From positions 558,001-622,000 of the forward strand of contig NZ_MTQP01000066.1 of NCBI RefSeq assembly GCF_001984175.1: a DNA stretch of 64,000 nt, in the 5' to 3' direction. The notes under the pieces were generated by a model. That model was not told the origin of the DNA and searched no databases. It worked only from the letters and a program-made list of their open reading frames with translations. The position numbers and the translations under genes are program-made. This stretch comes from Saccharothrix sp. ALI-22-I. Its GTDB lineage: Bacteria > Actinomycetota > Actinomycetes > Mycobacteriales > Pseudonocardiaceae. Below are positions 7,887-15,772 of the stretch, piece after piece. How positions within the stretch are numbered: the stretch's first letter is position 1; the number at the start of each line of letters is the position of its first letter.

Positions 7887-10800
7887 ATGCGCAATCGGCT
7901 CCACTCGACACCCATGCTGTTACTCACGGCGGTACTGCTCACGAGCTGCACCGGGGACCCGGAGGAACGCGATCCCGCCCCTCCCGAGAGCGCCGATTTC
8001 GTGGTGTCCTACGCGGGCGCGGCCGGCCGGCTCAACGGACTGGACCCGGTGGAGACCAAGGCGCAGACGCGGGACTGGGCACGCACCGCGCTCGCCGCGC
8101 ACCTGGAACTGGACAGCGCGAAGCTGAGGGACACCGCCTACGACACGCTGCCGATGCGTGACGACGGCTTCAGCGACCTGTCCCGCCAGAGCACCGGGCC
8201 GGGGCGCTCGCTGTTCGACGGCGAGACGCTGCACCTGCTGGTGGCCACCGACGACCCGCACCGCGCCCGCACCATCGGGCAGTTGCTCGACCAGCACCGC
8301 ACCGACTCCGGCGGCGACCCGCAGCGGGTCCGCGTGCACCCGTACACGGTGCACCCGGAGACCGGCACGATCGACATCACCGCCGAGGAACCCGCGTCCG
8401 CCGCCGACATCCGGGCCGCGAACGGTTACGTGTCGATGCGCGTGGACGACAAGGCCGCGTTGACGGACTTCCTGGCCAAGACCGAGATGCTGTCCACGCT
8501 GGAGGCCCGCGACGGCGGGATCTGGGCGGGCGGCTGGAACTGGCCGGACGAGAACGGCGCCGGGCTGACGTTGGAGGAGGTGTCGACGCTCCAGCGCGGC
8601 TACCTGGGCCAGTCGTCGACCCCCGGCTTCTCGCTCGACCCCGGACCGCCGGAGACCCCCGAGGACCTGCGGGTCGCGCTGCCCAACATCAGCGGAGAGC
8701 TGATCGACCGGGTGCTCGGCGACGTCTGGGTCGGCTCGCCGTTCGCCTCCTCCGACGAACTCGCCGGCTACATCGAACTCGCCCTGTACGACAACAGCGT
8801 GCCGGCCGGGGAGCTGGCGCAGTTGGGGCTGACCGACGACCGGGTCCAGCTGTGGGGCCTGCTCGGCGCGATCAACGGCCAGTCGGTCTACAGCCAGGCC
8901 CGGTACGACGGCGGCTTGGCCGGCACCACCATCGGCGTCACCCTCTTCTACACCGACTACATCGCCAAGGACTGGTCGATCGGGGTGGGCACCGGCGTGC
9001 CCGCGAAAGCCGTGGAGGGCTTCCTGCCCGACCCGGACGCGCGGACGCCGTGGAGCCACTGCGACACCGGCGCGCTCAGCGAGAGCGGCCGACTGTGGCT
9101 GGGGCAGAACGACTCCGCGTTCGCGTTCGACGACAAGTCGGTCAGCATCGGCGCGCAGTCCACCCGGTTGTTCTCCCGGTCCGACGGTGGCGACGGCGGC
9201 GAGGTCGAGCCGAGTTACGCGTTCGGCCGGGGCCTGAAGTGGTGGGACCGCAACTACCAGGCGGTGGCCGACTACGAGCCCCAGTACCAGCGCCTGGACC
9301 AGATCATGCGGTGGAGCGGCGCGCTGGAGTGGCTGGTCGCGAAGACCTCGGCCCGGCTGCCGCAGCTGTCCGACTCGGAGATCCGGTCCGACCTGAGCTT
9401 CGCCGAGTGGTACGCGGGCAACGGGGACCTGCGCGAACGCTCGCCGATCCGGTTCATCAGCCCGCCGTCGGCCACCGAGGAGGCCGTCCTCCAGGCGCCG
9501 TCCAAGACGTTCGACAGCTGCGGCTACCAGACGATCTACGGCGGCGTGTCGCTCGGCGACGTGATCGCCCGCAAGGGCGCCGAGGCGGACCGCGCAAACC
9601 TGCCGGGACCGGTCAACCGGGCCGGCGCGGGCGGCGACTCCAGCTTCGACCCGGCGACCGGCAAGGGTTCGGTCAAGCAGAAGGCGTTGGACGCCGACGG
9701 CAAGGTGGTCGACAGCCTGGAGCACCGGATCGACACGTCGGGCGACGTGGTCACGGTCGAGGCGGTGGGCGGTCCGCGCAAGGTGGTGGCCCTCGGCGGC
9801 CTGAAGCTCATGGTGGACGGCACCCGTGCGGTGAAGACCCGGATCGACGCCAAGGACGGCCGGGTCTCGCAGCGTGCCGAGTACCTGGGTCACGAGGTCG
9901 GCGAGCTGACCGCGGTGAAGGACCGGGGGCTGGTCACGGTCGAGTGGCGGCGCGGTGTGCTGGACCGGGCGCGCATCGCGCTGGAGTCGTTCCAGAGCCG
10001 CCTGTCCGCGTCACCCGATGTCCTCCCGCCGGCGAAGGACGGTGTGCTGCACACGTTCCGGGACCCGACGGGCGGGGTGGAGCACCGCGTGGACGGCGAG
10101 TGGTCGGTGTCGATCGGCGGTGACCAGCCGCCACCGGGTGACGTGACGTTCCGGCTCGGCGCGCCCAGTCCGGGCGGCGGTGACCCGCGGTTCCTCTACG
10201 GCACGCTCAAGCGGAGCACCGAGCCGCCCGCCGACAGTTGGGTGGACGTCACGCCGGCCGCCGCGGACCAGGCCGCCGTCGCGGTGCTCGCGGACCGTCC
10301 GGCCGGCGACGCGCGGACCGTGAAGGTGACCACCAAGAACGGCGAGTCCTCGACCGTGCACGTGGTGGGCGATCACGTCCGCTACCCGGCCGACGACCCG
10401 GTCCTCGGCGGCACGGCGGAGGGCATGGCGCTGACCGCCGACTTCCCCCGCGTGCTGACGGCGGTGAACGAGGCCGTGGCCGCCAAGGACGGCCTCTACC
10501 GGCCGATCCGCCTGCTGGACGACGGTCTGGCGCTGGTCGGCGAGTCGGAGATCCGGTTGGTGTCGGGCAACGACGCGTGGGCCTTCCACGTGCGCAGCGC
10601 CGTGCACGGGGACGGGTCGCGGAAGATCCTGGTGCGGTTGGAGGGCGATCACGCGCTGCTGATCGACAAGGGCTCGCTGGACGTCGGGCCGCGTCGGGAC
10701 ATGACGCTCGGCGAGGCCGTCGACCAGCCCGCCACCGACCCGTACGTGCACGAGAGCTTCCGCTCCTCGCTGACGATGGAGAACGGCCGGATCGCGGTGG

Positions 10801-11105
10801 GCACGATTCCGCGGGACACGAAGGTGCGGGTCCGGGAAGCCGTCGTGGTGGGCCAACCGGTGCTCGACGTCGTCACCCGGCCCGACGTCCGGTCGCACGG
10901 CGGCGCCGAGTGGCTGCGGGTGAACCCGCCGCGCAACCTGACCAGCATCGCCAACGGCGGCAACCAACCCACCGTGACCTCGCCCGCGCCGACCACCACG
11001 ACCGGCACCAGCGGCAGCACCGGCAGCACCACCGGCGCCGGGGCGACCGTCCTGCTGATCTGCCCGGACACCGACGACGAACCGGCCGGGTGCGATGACG
11101 AGTGA
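7887..11105 (+). CDS. Large lipoprotein of unknown function, first gene of CHAT-TIR operon
   Basis: The 1072-residue protein has a lipoprotein signal: a hydrophobic core LLLTAVLLTS, then the lipobox cysteine C21. It should be anchored on the outer face of the membrane. I recognise no catalytic family. Visible features are an N-terminal region with repeated charged segments, an aromatic stretch near the middle (KWWDRNYQAVADYEPQYQ), a long beta-rich second half with many short repeated turns, and a Thr/Gly/Ser linker before an acidic C-terminal tail with two cysteines. Its stop overlaps the start of the CHAT gene by 11 bases, so the two are translationally coupled. A role as surface sensor or substrate of the coupled protease is inference only. 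Confidence 0.75.
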   Translation: MRNRLHSTPMLLLTAVLLTSCTGDPEERDPAPPESADFVVSYAGAAGRLNGLDPVETKAQTRDWARTALAAHLELDSAKLRDTAYDTLPMRDDGFSDLSRQSTGPGRSLFDGETLHLLVATDDPHRARTIGQLLDQHRTDSGGDPQRVRVHPYTVHPETGTIDITAEEPASAADIRAANGYVSMRVDDKAALTDFLAKTEMLSTLEARDGGIWAGGWNWPDENGAGLTLEEVSTLQRGYLGQSSTPGFSLDPGPPETPEDLRVALPNISGELIDRVLGDVWVGSPFASSDELAGYIELALYDNSVPAGELAQLGLTDDRVQLWGLLGAINGQSVYSQARYDGGLAGTTIGVTLFYTDYIAKDWSIGVGTGVPAKAVEGFLPDPDARTPWSHCDTGALSESGRLWLGQNDSAFAFDDKSVSIGAQSTRLFSRSDGGDGGEVEPSYAFGRGLKWWDRNYQAVADYEPQYQRLDQIMRWSGALEWLVAKTSARLPQLSDSEIRSDLSFAEWYAGNGDLRERSPIRFISPPSATEEAVLQAPSKTFDSCGYQTIYGGVSLGDVIARKGAEADRANLPGPVNRAGAGGDSSFDPATGKGSVKQKALDADGKVVDSLEHRIDTSGDVVTVEAVGGPRKVVALGGLKLMVDGTRAVKTRIDAKDGRVSQRAEYLGHEVGELTAVKDRGLVTVEWRRGVLDRARIALESFQSRLSASPDVLPPAKDGVLHTFRDPTGGVEHRVDGEWSVSIGGDQPPPGDVTFRLGAPSPGGGDPRFLYGTLKRSTEPPADSWVDVTPAAADQAAVAVLADRPAGDARTVKVTTKNGESSTVHVVGDHVRYPADDPVLGGTAEGMALTADFPRVLTAVNEAVAAKDGLYRPIRLLDDGLALVGESEIRLVSGNDAWAFHVRSAVHGDGSRKILVRLEGDHALLIDKGSLDVGPRRDMTLGEAVDQPATDPYVHESFRSSLTMENGRIAVGTIPRDTKVRVREAVVVGQPVLDVVTRPDVRSHGGAEWLRVNPPRNLTSIANGGNQPTVTSPAPTTTTGTSGSTGSTTGAGATVLLICPDTDDEPAGCDDE

Positions 11106-13713
11106 CTTCGAGGTCGACCCGGGCAGCCTGATCGGGCGAGCGCTGGCCGCGGCACGGCAAGCGGTCGACCGGGCCGACGTCGGCAAGGCCGACGCCGCCT
11201 ACGAAACCGTCTTCGAACTGGCGGACGGCTCGCTCGCCGAGTCCGTCGCCATCGACCACACAGCCACGCTGCTGGCACTGGGCGCGGTGACGCGGGCGGC
11301 CCAGCGGTGCGAGGAGTACTTCGAGCCGCTGGGTCGGGACCACGTCGAGCTGTTGTTGCTGCGCGCCGAGATCAGCAGCGCGGCCGGTGATCACGCGCGG
11401 GCCGGTGACGACGTGAAGGCGATCCGGGTCGCGCTCGACGGCGGCGCCATGCTCGACCGCCAGGACCAGGCGCGGCTGATGCGGTTGGAGGGCCTGGTCG
11501 CCGCCGACCAGGGCGATCTCGTGCTCGCCGAACGGACACTGTCCCAGGCCAGGGACGCGTTCCTGGGGCTGGACCACGAGAACGGCGTGGCCGGTGTCGA
11601 CGGCGACTTGCTCATGCTCGCCGTGCGGCAGGGCGTGGAGTCGGCGGCGTCGGACGCGGTGTCCGGGCCGCCGCCGCGCACCACCGCCGAATATCTGGTG
11701 CGCGCCTTGGCCCTCCGGCGTGAGCTGCGGTACGAGCAGGCCTACCGGACGTTGCTGGAGTGCCTGGAGCGCACCGAGATCGACCCGTCGCTGCGGCTGC
11801 CCGTGCTGGCGGAGCTCACCGTGCTGCTGTGGCTGACCCGCCGGCCGGACCTGGCCGAGCGGCTGCGCCCGATGCTGCTCGACGCCGCCGCGCAGTCACC
11901 CGATCCGGCGGCGGCACGGCGGGAGGTGGACCGGTTGTCGCCCGAGGGCGTGGCCGATCCGACCAGGTCGCCCCGGTTCGAGCGGCGGATCGAGTACGCC
12001 CGCAGGCTCCTCGTCGCCGGGCGGTTGGCGCAGGCGGAGAAGCTGCTCCTCGAACTGCGCGACCGGGCCCGCGGCGAACGTGACGTGGCCGCGTGGCACC
12101 TGACCGCCGGTGAGCTGGAACTGGCCAGGCACCACGAGTCCGGTGACGAGGAGTTCCTGCGCGAGGCCGTCGGCCAGCTCACCGCCGCCGCCGACGGGGC
12201 CGGCTCGACCGCGCTCACCGAGACGCGGGTGTTCGCGTTGCGGCTGCTCGGCCGGGCGTTGTTCAAGCTCAAGGCCGACGACCGGGCGGACGCGTGCTGG
12301 GTGGAGGCGCACCGGCTGGAGGAGCGGGTGGCCGAACGGCAGGACAGCGACGCCGTGCGGGTGCGGATGCTGCTGTCGGCCGCCGACGAGCACGACGAGC
12401 GCCTCCGTGCGGCCGACGACGCGGTGACGAACGACAACCGGCAGGCCGTGGCCGGGATCGTGGTCGCCATGGAACACGCGCGTGGCGCGACGATCCTGGA
12501 CGGCCTGCTGCCCGGCGGCACGGGTTTCGTCCGCGACCTGCCCCGGGTGAGCGACCTGGACGGCGCCTGGCGGTGGGTGGGCGAGGTGACCCGCGACCTG
12601 CCGAAGTCCCAGGTGGTGTGGATGCTGCACGCCACGCCGTACCGCGTGCACCACGTGGTGCTCGGTCGCGGCACGCTGCGCCACTGGTCGGTGGCGGTGG
12701 ACCGGGACCGGCTGGTGGCCGCGGTGACCGGGCTGAAGGCCTGGTGGGGCGAGGAGGTGTTGGACCTGGGCATCGCCACCGGCCAGTTCGAGCGCAGCCT
12801 CACCGATATCGCCGAGGTGCTGGACCTGGCCCCGTTGGCGGAGGAACTGCCCGCGCACGTGGACCGGATCGCGGTGGTGGCGGGCGGCGTGCTGTCGGAC
12901 GTGCCGTTCGCCGCCCTGGTGCTGCCCGGTGACGAGAAGCGGCGGATCGGCGACCGGTTCGCGTTGTCCGACCTGCCGTGCCTGTCCGCGCGGCGTCCGC
13001 TGCACCGCCGGTCACGGTCCCGGCGCGGCGACCGGATGCTGCTGGTCAGCCCACCGGACGCCCGGCTCACCGCGGCCGGGGAACGGCCCGGCCGGACCGT
13101 GCTCGACGGCGACCGCGCCACCACGGACAGGCTGCGTGCGGAGTTGGAACGCCATCGGCACCACCAGGTGCGCATCGACAGCCACGGCAAGCACGACCGC
13201 GACGACTCGGCCCTGTCATGGCTGCAACTCGCCCCGGAAGGGCCGGACGGTCGGCTGCGGTCCGACGACCTGCGGCAGCTGGACCTGAGCGGCTGCGGAA
13301 CGCTCGTGATGGGCGCGTGCGAGTCCGGCATGGCCAACCGGGTCGGGCGGGACGAGCCGGTCGGGCTGGTGCGGGCCGCGGTGCAGGCGGGCGCGGCGTC
13401 GGTCGTCGCGGCCAGGTGGGTGGCGGACGACGCGGTCGCCGCGACCGTGCTGGACCGGTTCGAGGGCTACACCCGCTACCTGCCGCGTGACGTCGCGCTG
13501 AAACGGGCTCAGGACGACGTCGTGCGCCGCAACGTCGTGGTGCACGTGCGCGTCGACGGTGACCTGAAACCGTTGCCCGACCAGGACCACCCGGCCCGCT
13601 GGGCGTGCTGGACCGTCTACGGCGATCCCGGGTGGCAGACCGCGGCGGGGCCGGTCCGCCGGGTGCTGCGCCGCAACATCGACAACTGGAGGCGTCGTGC
13701 CGCACACCCCTGA
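11095..13713 (+). CDS. Helical-repeat protein with C-terminal CHAT protease domain
   Basis: The 872-residue protein is mostly alpha-helical, with degenerate TPR-like repeats over about the first 480 residues. A C-terminal CHAT (caspase HetF-associated) domain occupies about 550-860. The catalytic dyad is visible as H697 in DSHGKH and C742 in MGACESG, so the protease should be active. CHAT proteins of this layout act as caspase-like effectors, for example in gasdermin or type III-E CRISPR contexts. No signal peptide or membrane segment is seen, so it is cytoplasmic. The ATG at 11095 lies inside the end of the lipoprotein gene, and its own end overlaps the TIR gene by 17 bases. Confidence 0.88.
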   Translation: MTSDFEVDPGSLIGRALAAARQAVDRADVGKADAAYETVFELADGSLAESVAIDHTATLLALGAVTRAAQRCEEYFEPLGRDHVELLLLRAEISSAAGDHARAGDDVKAIRVALDGGAMLDRQDQARLMRLEGLVAADQGDLVLAERTLSQARDAFLGLDHENGVAGVDGDLLMLAVRQGVESAASDAVSGPPPRTTAEYLVRALALRRELRYEQAYRTLLECLERTEIDPSLRLPVLAELTVLLWLTRRPDLAERLRPMLLDAAAQSPDPAAARREVDRLSPEGVADPTRSPRFERRIEYARRLLVAGRLAQAEKLLLELRDRARGERDVAAWHLTAGELELARHHESGDEEFLREAVGQLTAAADGAGSTALTETRVFALRLLGRALFKLKADDRADACWVEAHRLEERVAERQDSDAVRVRMLLSAADEHDERLRAADDAVTNDNRQAVAGIVVAMEHARGATILDGLLPGGTGFVRDLPRVSDLDGAWRWVGEVTRDLPKSQVVWMLHATPYRVHHVVLGRGTLRHWSVAVDRDRLVAAVTGLKAWWGEEVLDLGIATGQFERSLTDIAEVLDLAPLAEELPAHVDRIAVVAGGVLSDVPFAALVLPGDEKRRIGDRFALSDLPCLSARRPLHRRSRSRRGDRMLLVSPPDARLTAAGERPGRTVLDGDRATTDRLRAELERHRHHQVRIDSHGKHDRDDSALSWLQLAPEGPDGRLRSDDLRQLDLSGCGTLVMGACESGMANRVGRDEPVGLVRAAVQAGAASVVAARWVADDAVAATVLDRFEGYTRYLPRDVALKRAQDDVVRRNVVVHVRVDGDLKPLPDQDHPARWACWTVYGDPGWQTAAGPVRRVLRRNIDNWRRRAAHP

Positions 13714-14557
13714 CCACCCGGACGTGTTCCTGTCGTTCGCCGGGAACGACCGCGACTCGGCCAGGCTGCTCGCCAAGGAGTTCGGCGCGCGCGGCTTCAC
13801 CTCGTTCGTGGACGAGCTGAGCATCGAGCCGGGCGCGGACCTGCTGCTCGCGATCAACCAGGGCATCGAGGAGTCCGACCGCTTCGTGCTGCTGTGGTCG
13901 CGGCACACGGTCAACCGCAAGTGGGTGGCGGCCGAGTGGACCGCGGCACTGGCCCGTGACCTGGACCAGCGACGGTGCTTCCTGTTCGTGGTCCGGCTGG
14001 ACGACACCCCGTTGCCGACTCTCCTCGCGCCGCGCAAGTACCTGGACGCCGGTGGTGACCTGGTGAAGATCGCCGACGCGCTGACCACGGTGTGGCGACG
14101 GGACTCCGCCGTGGGTACGCCCGTGCTGCCGCCGCCCGGCCTGCCCACCGCGGGTGGTCCGATGATCACGGTGTACGTGCGGAACAAGGCGTTGGCCGTG
14201 GCGCACCCGGTCGAGGTGCCCGCCGCGACCACCGGCCGGAACCTGAAGAACGCGGTGCGGTTGGCGCTCGCGTTACCGGATCAGGAGACGAAGTTCGACG
14301 GGGCCGTGGGGCTCAGGTTCGACTACGAGCTCCTCAAGGACGATCAGCCGATCCCGGACGGCATCGCGGCGCTGGCCGGTCTCGCCGATGGCGACACCGT
14401 CGATCTGAAGGTGGGGATGGAGTCGTTCGGGCCCGGCGGCGCCTTCGCCAAGACGGAGTTCCGCCAGGGCTCGTCCGGCGGCCTGCCGGCGGAGATGGTG
14501 CAGACGCTGGTCAAGTCGGCGTTCGACCACCTCATCCCCCGGCGTCGTGCCAGGTGA
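13697..14557 (+). CDS. TIR domain protein with ubiquitin-like C-terminal domain
   Basis: The 286-residue protein starts with a TIR domain (about 8-140): DVFLSFAGNDRD is the first strand and loop, and SRHTVNRKWVAAEW holds the conserved Ser/Trp and the glutamate E80 at the position used for NAD cleavage by bacterial TIRs. After a Pro/Gly linker, residues about 156-246 form a separate module. Its pattern (ITVYVRN, a helix, FDYELLKDDQPI, LADGDTVDLKV) resembles a beta-grasp ubiquitin-like fold of the YukD type. A Gly-rich tail follows. The GTG at 13697 has a GGAGG site five bases ahead and overlaps the CHAT gene, so all three genes form one translated unit. The TIR call is firm; the ubiquitin-like call is by pattern. 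Confidence 0.82.
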   Translation: MPHTPDHPDVFLSFAGNDRDSARLLAKEFGARGFTSFVDELSIEPGADLLLAINQGIEESDRFVLLWSRHTVNRKWVAAEWTAALARDLDQRRCFLFVVRLDDTPLPTLLAPRKYLDAGGDLVKIADALTTVWRRDSAVGTPVLPPPGLPTAGGPMITVYVRNKALAVAHPVEVPAATTGRNLKNAVRLALALPDQETKFDGAVGLRFDYELLKDDQPIPDGIAALAGLADGDTVDLKVGMESFGPGGAFAKTEFRQGSSGGLPAEMVQTLVKSAFDHLIPRRRAR

Positions 14558-15485
14558 TGCCGTAGGACAGGTTCGGCTTCAGGTCGGCGAAACTCAGGTG
14601 CACCTCACCGGAGGCGTCGGCGGTGACCGGTTCACGGCTCGACTCCGGGTCGTTCAGCTCGATCGGCAGCGTGTCCTGGAGCCGCCAGATCGCGCCGGGC
14701 GCCCGGCCGGGGCCGAAGCGGACGTGCAGGCGGAACAGCGCGCACGGGAAACGCGGGGTGCAGACGTAGTAGGGCGCGATGCCGCGTTCCGGCGAGAGCT
14801 TGATGCGGAACGAGTACTCGTGTTCGTCGTTGCGCCGCAACGGTTCCGGCAGGCGCAGCGCGAACCCGATCCGGTTGGTGGACTTGCGGGCCCGGTTGGT
14901 CAGCACCCCGCCGTACAGCACGTCCAGGCCGACGTCGCCCAGCGGACCCCGGCCGGGGTCGGGTGGCTCCAGCGTGACCGACAGCTCGACCTCGGTCAGC
15001 CCGTCCTGTTCGGCGACGATCCGCCGCCGCTCGACCACCTCCGGCACCGGCAGGTCCAGCACGACGACCGCGCTCAGTTCGGCGGTGCGCCACGGCAGGT
15101 CGGGGACGGGACGGCGGACGTCCGGGTCGAGCGCGCGTTGGGCGATCCGCAGCAGGGCGTCGTCGATGCGGCGGCGGGCGGTGCGGTCGTCGCGGTCGAT
15201 CCGCAGCGCCACCGACCGGACCCGTTCCTGGTAGAGCCGGGCGTCGCCGTCGAGCCCGAACGCCAGGCTCGCCGCCGCCTTCAGGTCCTCGGGCAGGCCG
15301 CGGGACTGTGCCGTGAGCCAGTCCCGCAGCCGGCGCCTGACCTGCGCGGGCCCGTCGCCGTCCTCGATGCCGACGAGCCGGCGCAGCGGCGGCGCGACCC
15401 GCGAATCGACATCGGCGCTCTCGATGCCGCGCCCTTTGCGCAGCGATTTCAGGGCGGCGACGAGTTCGGCGACGCTGATCTCCAC
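14532..15485 (-). CDS. HTH-containing protein with C-terminal beta domain, function unknown
   Basis: The 317-residue protein has an all-helical N-terminal domain (about 1-120). Its end (VALRIDRDDRTARRRIDDALL) reads like a sigma-factor-type helix-turn-helix. I recall this domain from many actinobacterial proteins of unknown role, fused to varied C termini. The second half is beta-rich and not recognised. The GTG at 15485 is preceded by GGTGGAGGTG. The gene converges on the TIR gene and the two coding regions overlap by 26 bases at their 3' ends, so transcripts would be complementary there. It diverges from the NB-ARC regulator. A regulatory or accessory role to the CHAT-TIR operon is inference from position. 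Confidence 0.7.
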   Translation of the reverse strand: MEISVAELVAALKSLRKGRGIESADVDSRVAPPLRRLVGIEDGDGPAQVRRRLRDWLTAQSRGLPEDLKAAASLAFGLDGDARLYQERVRSVALRIDRDDRTARRRIDDALLRIAQRALDPDVRRPVPDLPWRTAELSAVVVLDLPVPEVVERRRIVAEQDGLTEVELSVTLEPPDPGRGPLGDVGLDVLYGGVLTNRARKSTNRIGFALRLPEPLRRNDEHEYSFRIKLSPERGIAPYYVCTPRFPCALFRLHVRFGPGRAPGAIWRLQDTLPIELNDPESSREPVTADASGEVHLSFADLKPNLSYGITWHDAGG

Positions 15486-15572
15486 CCCGCACCTCCACCC
15501 GCGTAACGCTTGCCCGCACAGCGTGCCACGGACCGGTCCACGGCACGTGGAGATCGGCGCCGGCCGTGTGGT

Positions 15573-15609
15573 GTTTCCGGGTTTCCGATTGTTTCCTGCC
15601 CTTGGAAAC
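15573..15609. promoter_or_regulatory. Cluster of GTTTCC motifs, candidate operator
   Basis: GTTTCC occurs three times in direct orientation (15573-15578, 15581-15586, 15591-15596) and once inverted as GGAAAC (15604-15609), all within 37 bases. It lies in the 284-base spacer between the HTH protein and the XRE/NB-ARC gene, where a shared operator would be expected. No experimental support. Confidence 0.4.
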
Positions 15610-15757
15610 CACTGTCCGGGCTTGACCGGAATCGGCATCCTTCTGGTTGTCGGGAATTTCGGTCCGGGCCGCGGACGTGGAGGTGAGCCGGTTATGCACA
15701 CGCACGCCATCCTGGTGTTGATCTGCGGTTTCCCGTTCGGCTGACCATGCGCTGGGC

Positions 15758-15772
15758 GATAATGCGCCGGTG
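15758..15772 (+). promoter_or_regulatory. -10 box of a leaderless transcript for the NB-ARC gene
   Basis: GATAAT at 15758-15763 lies six bases before the GTG at 15770. No ribosome binding site is present, which fits transcription starting at or next to the start codon. A -35 element is not clear. Confidence 0.5.
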
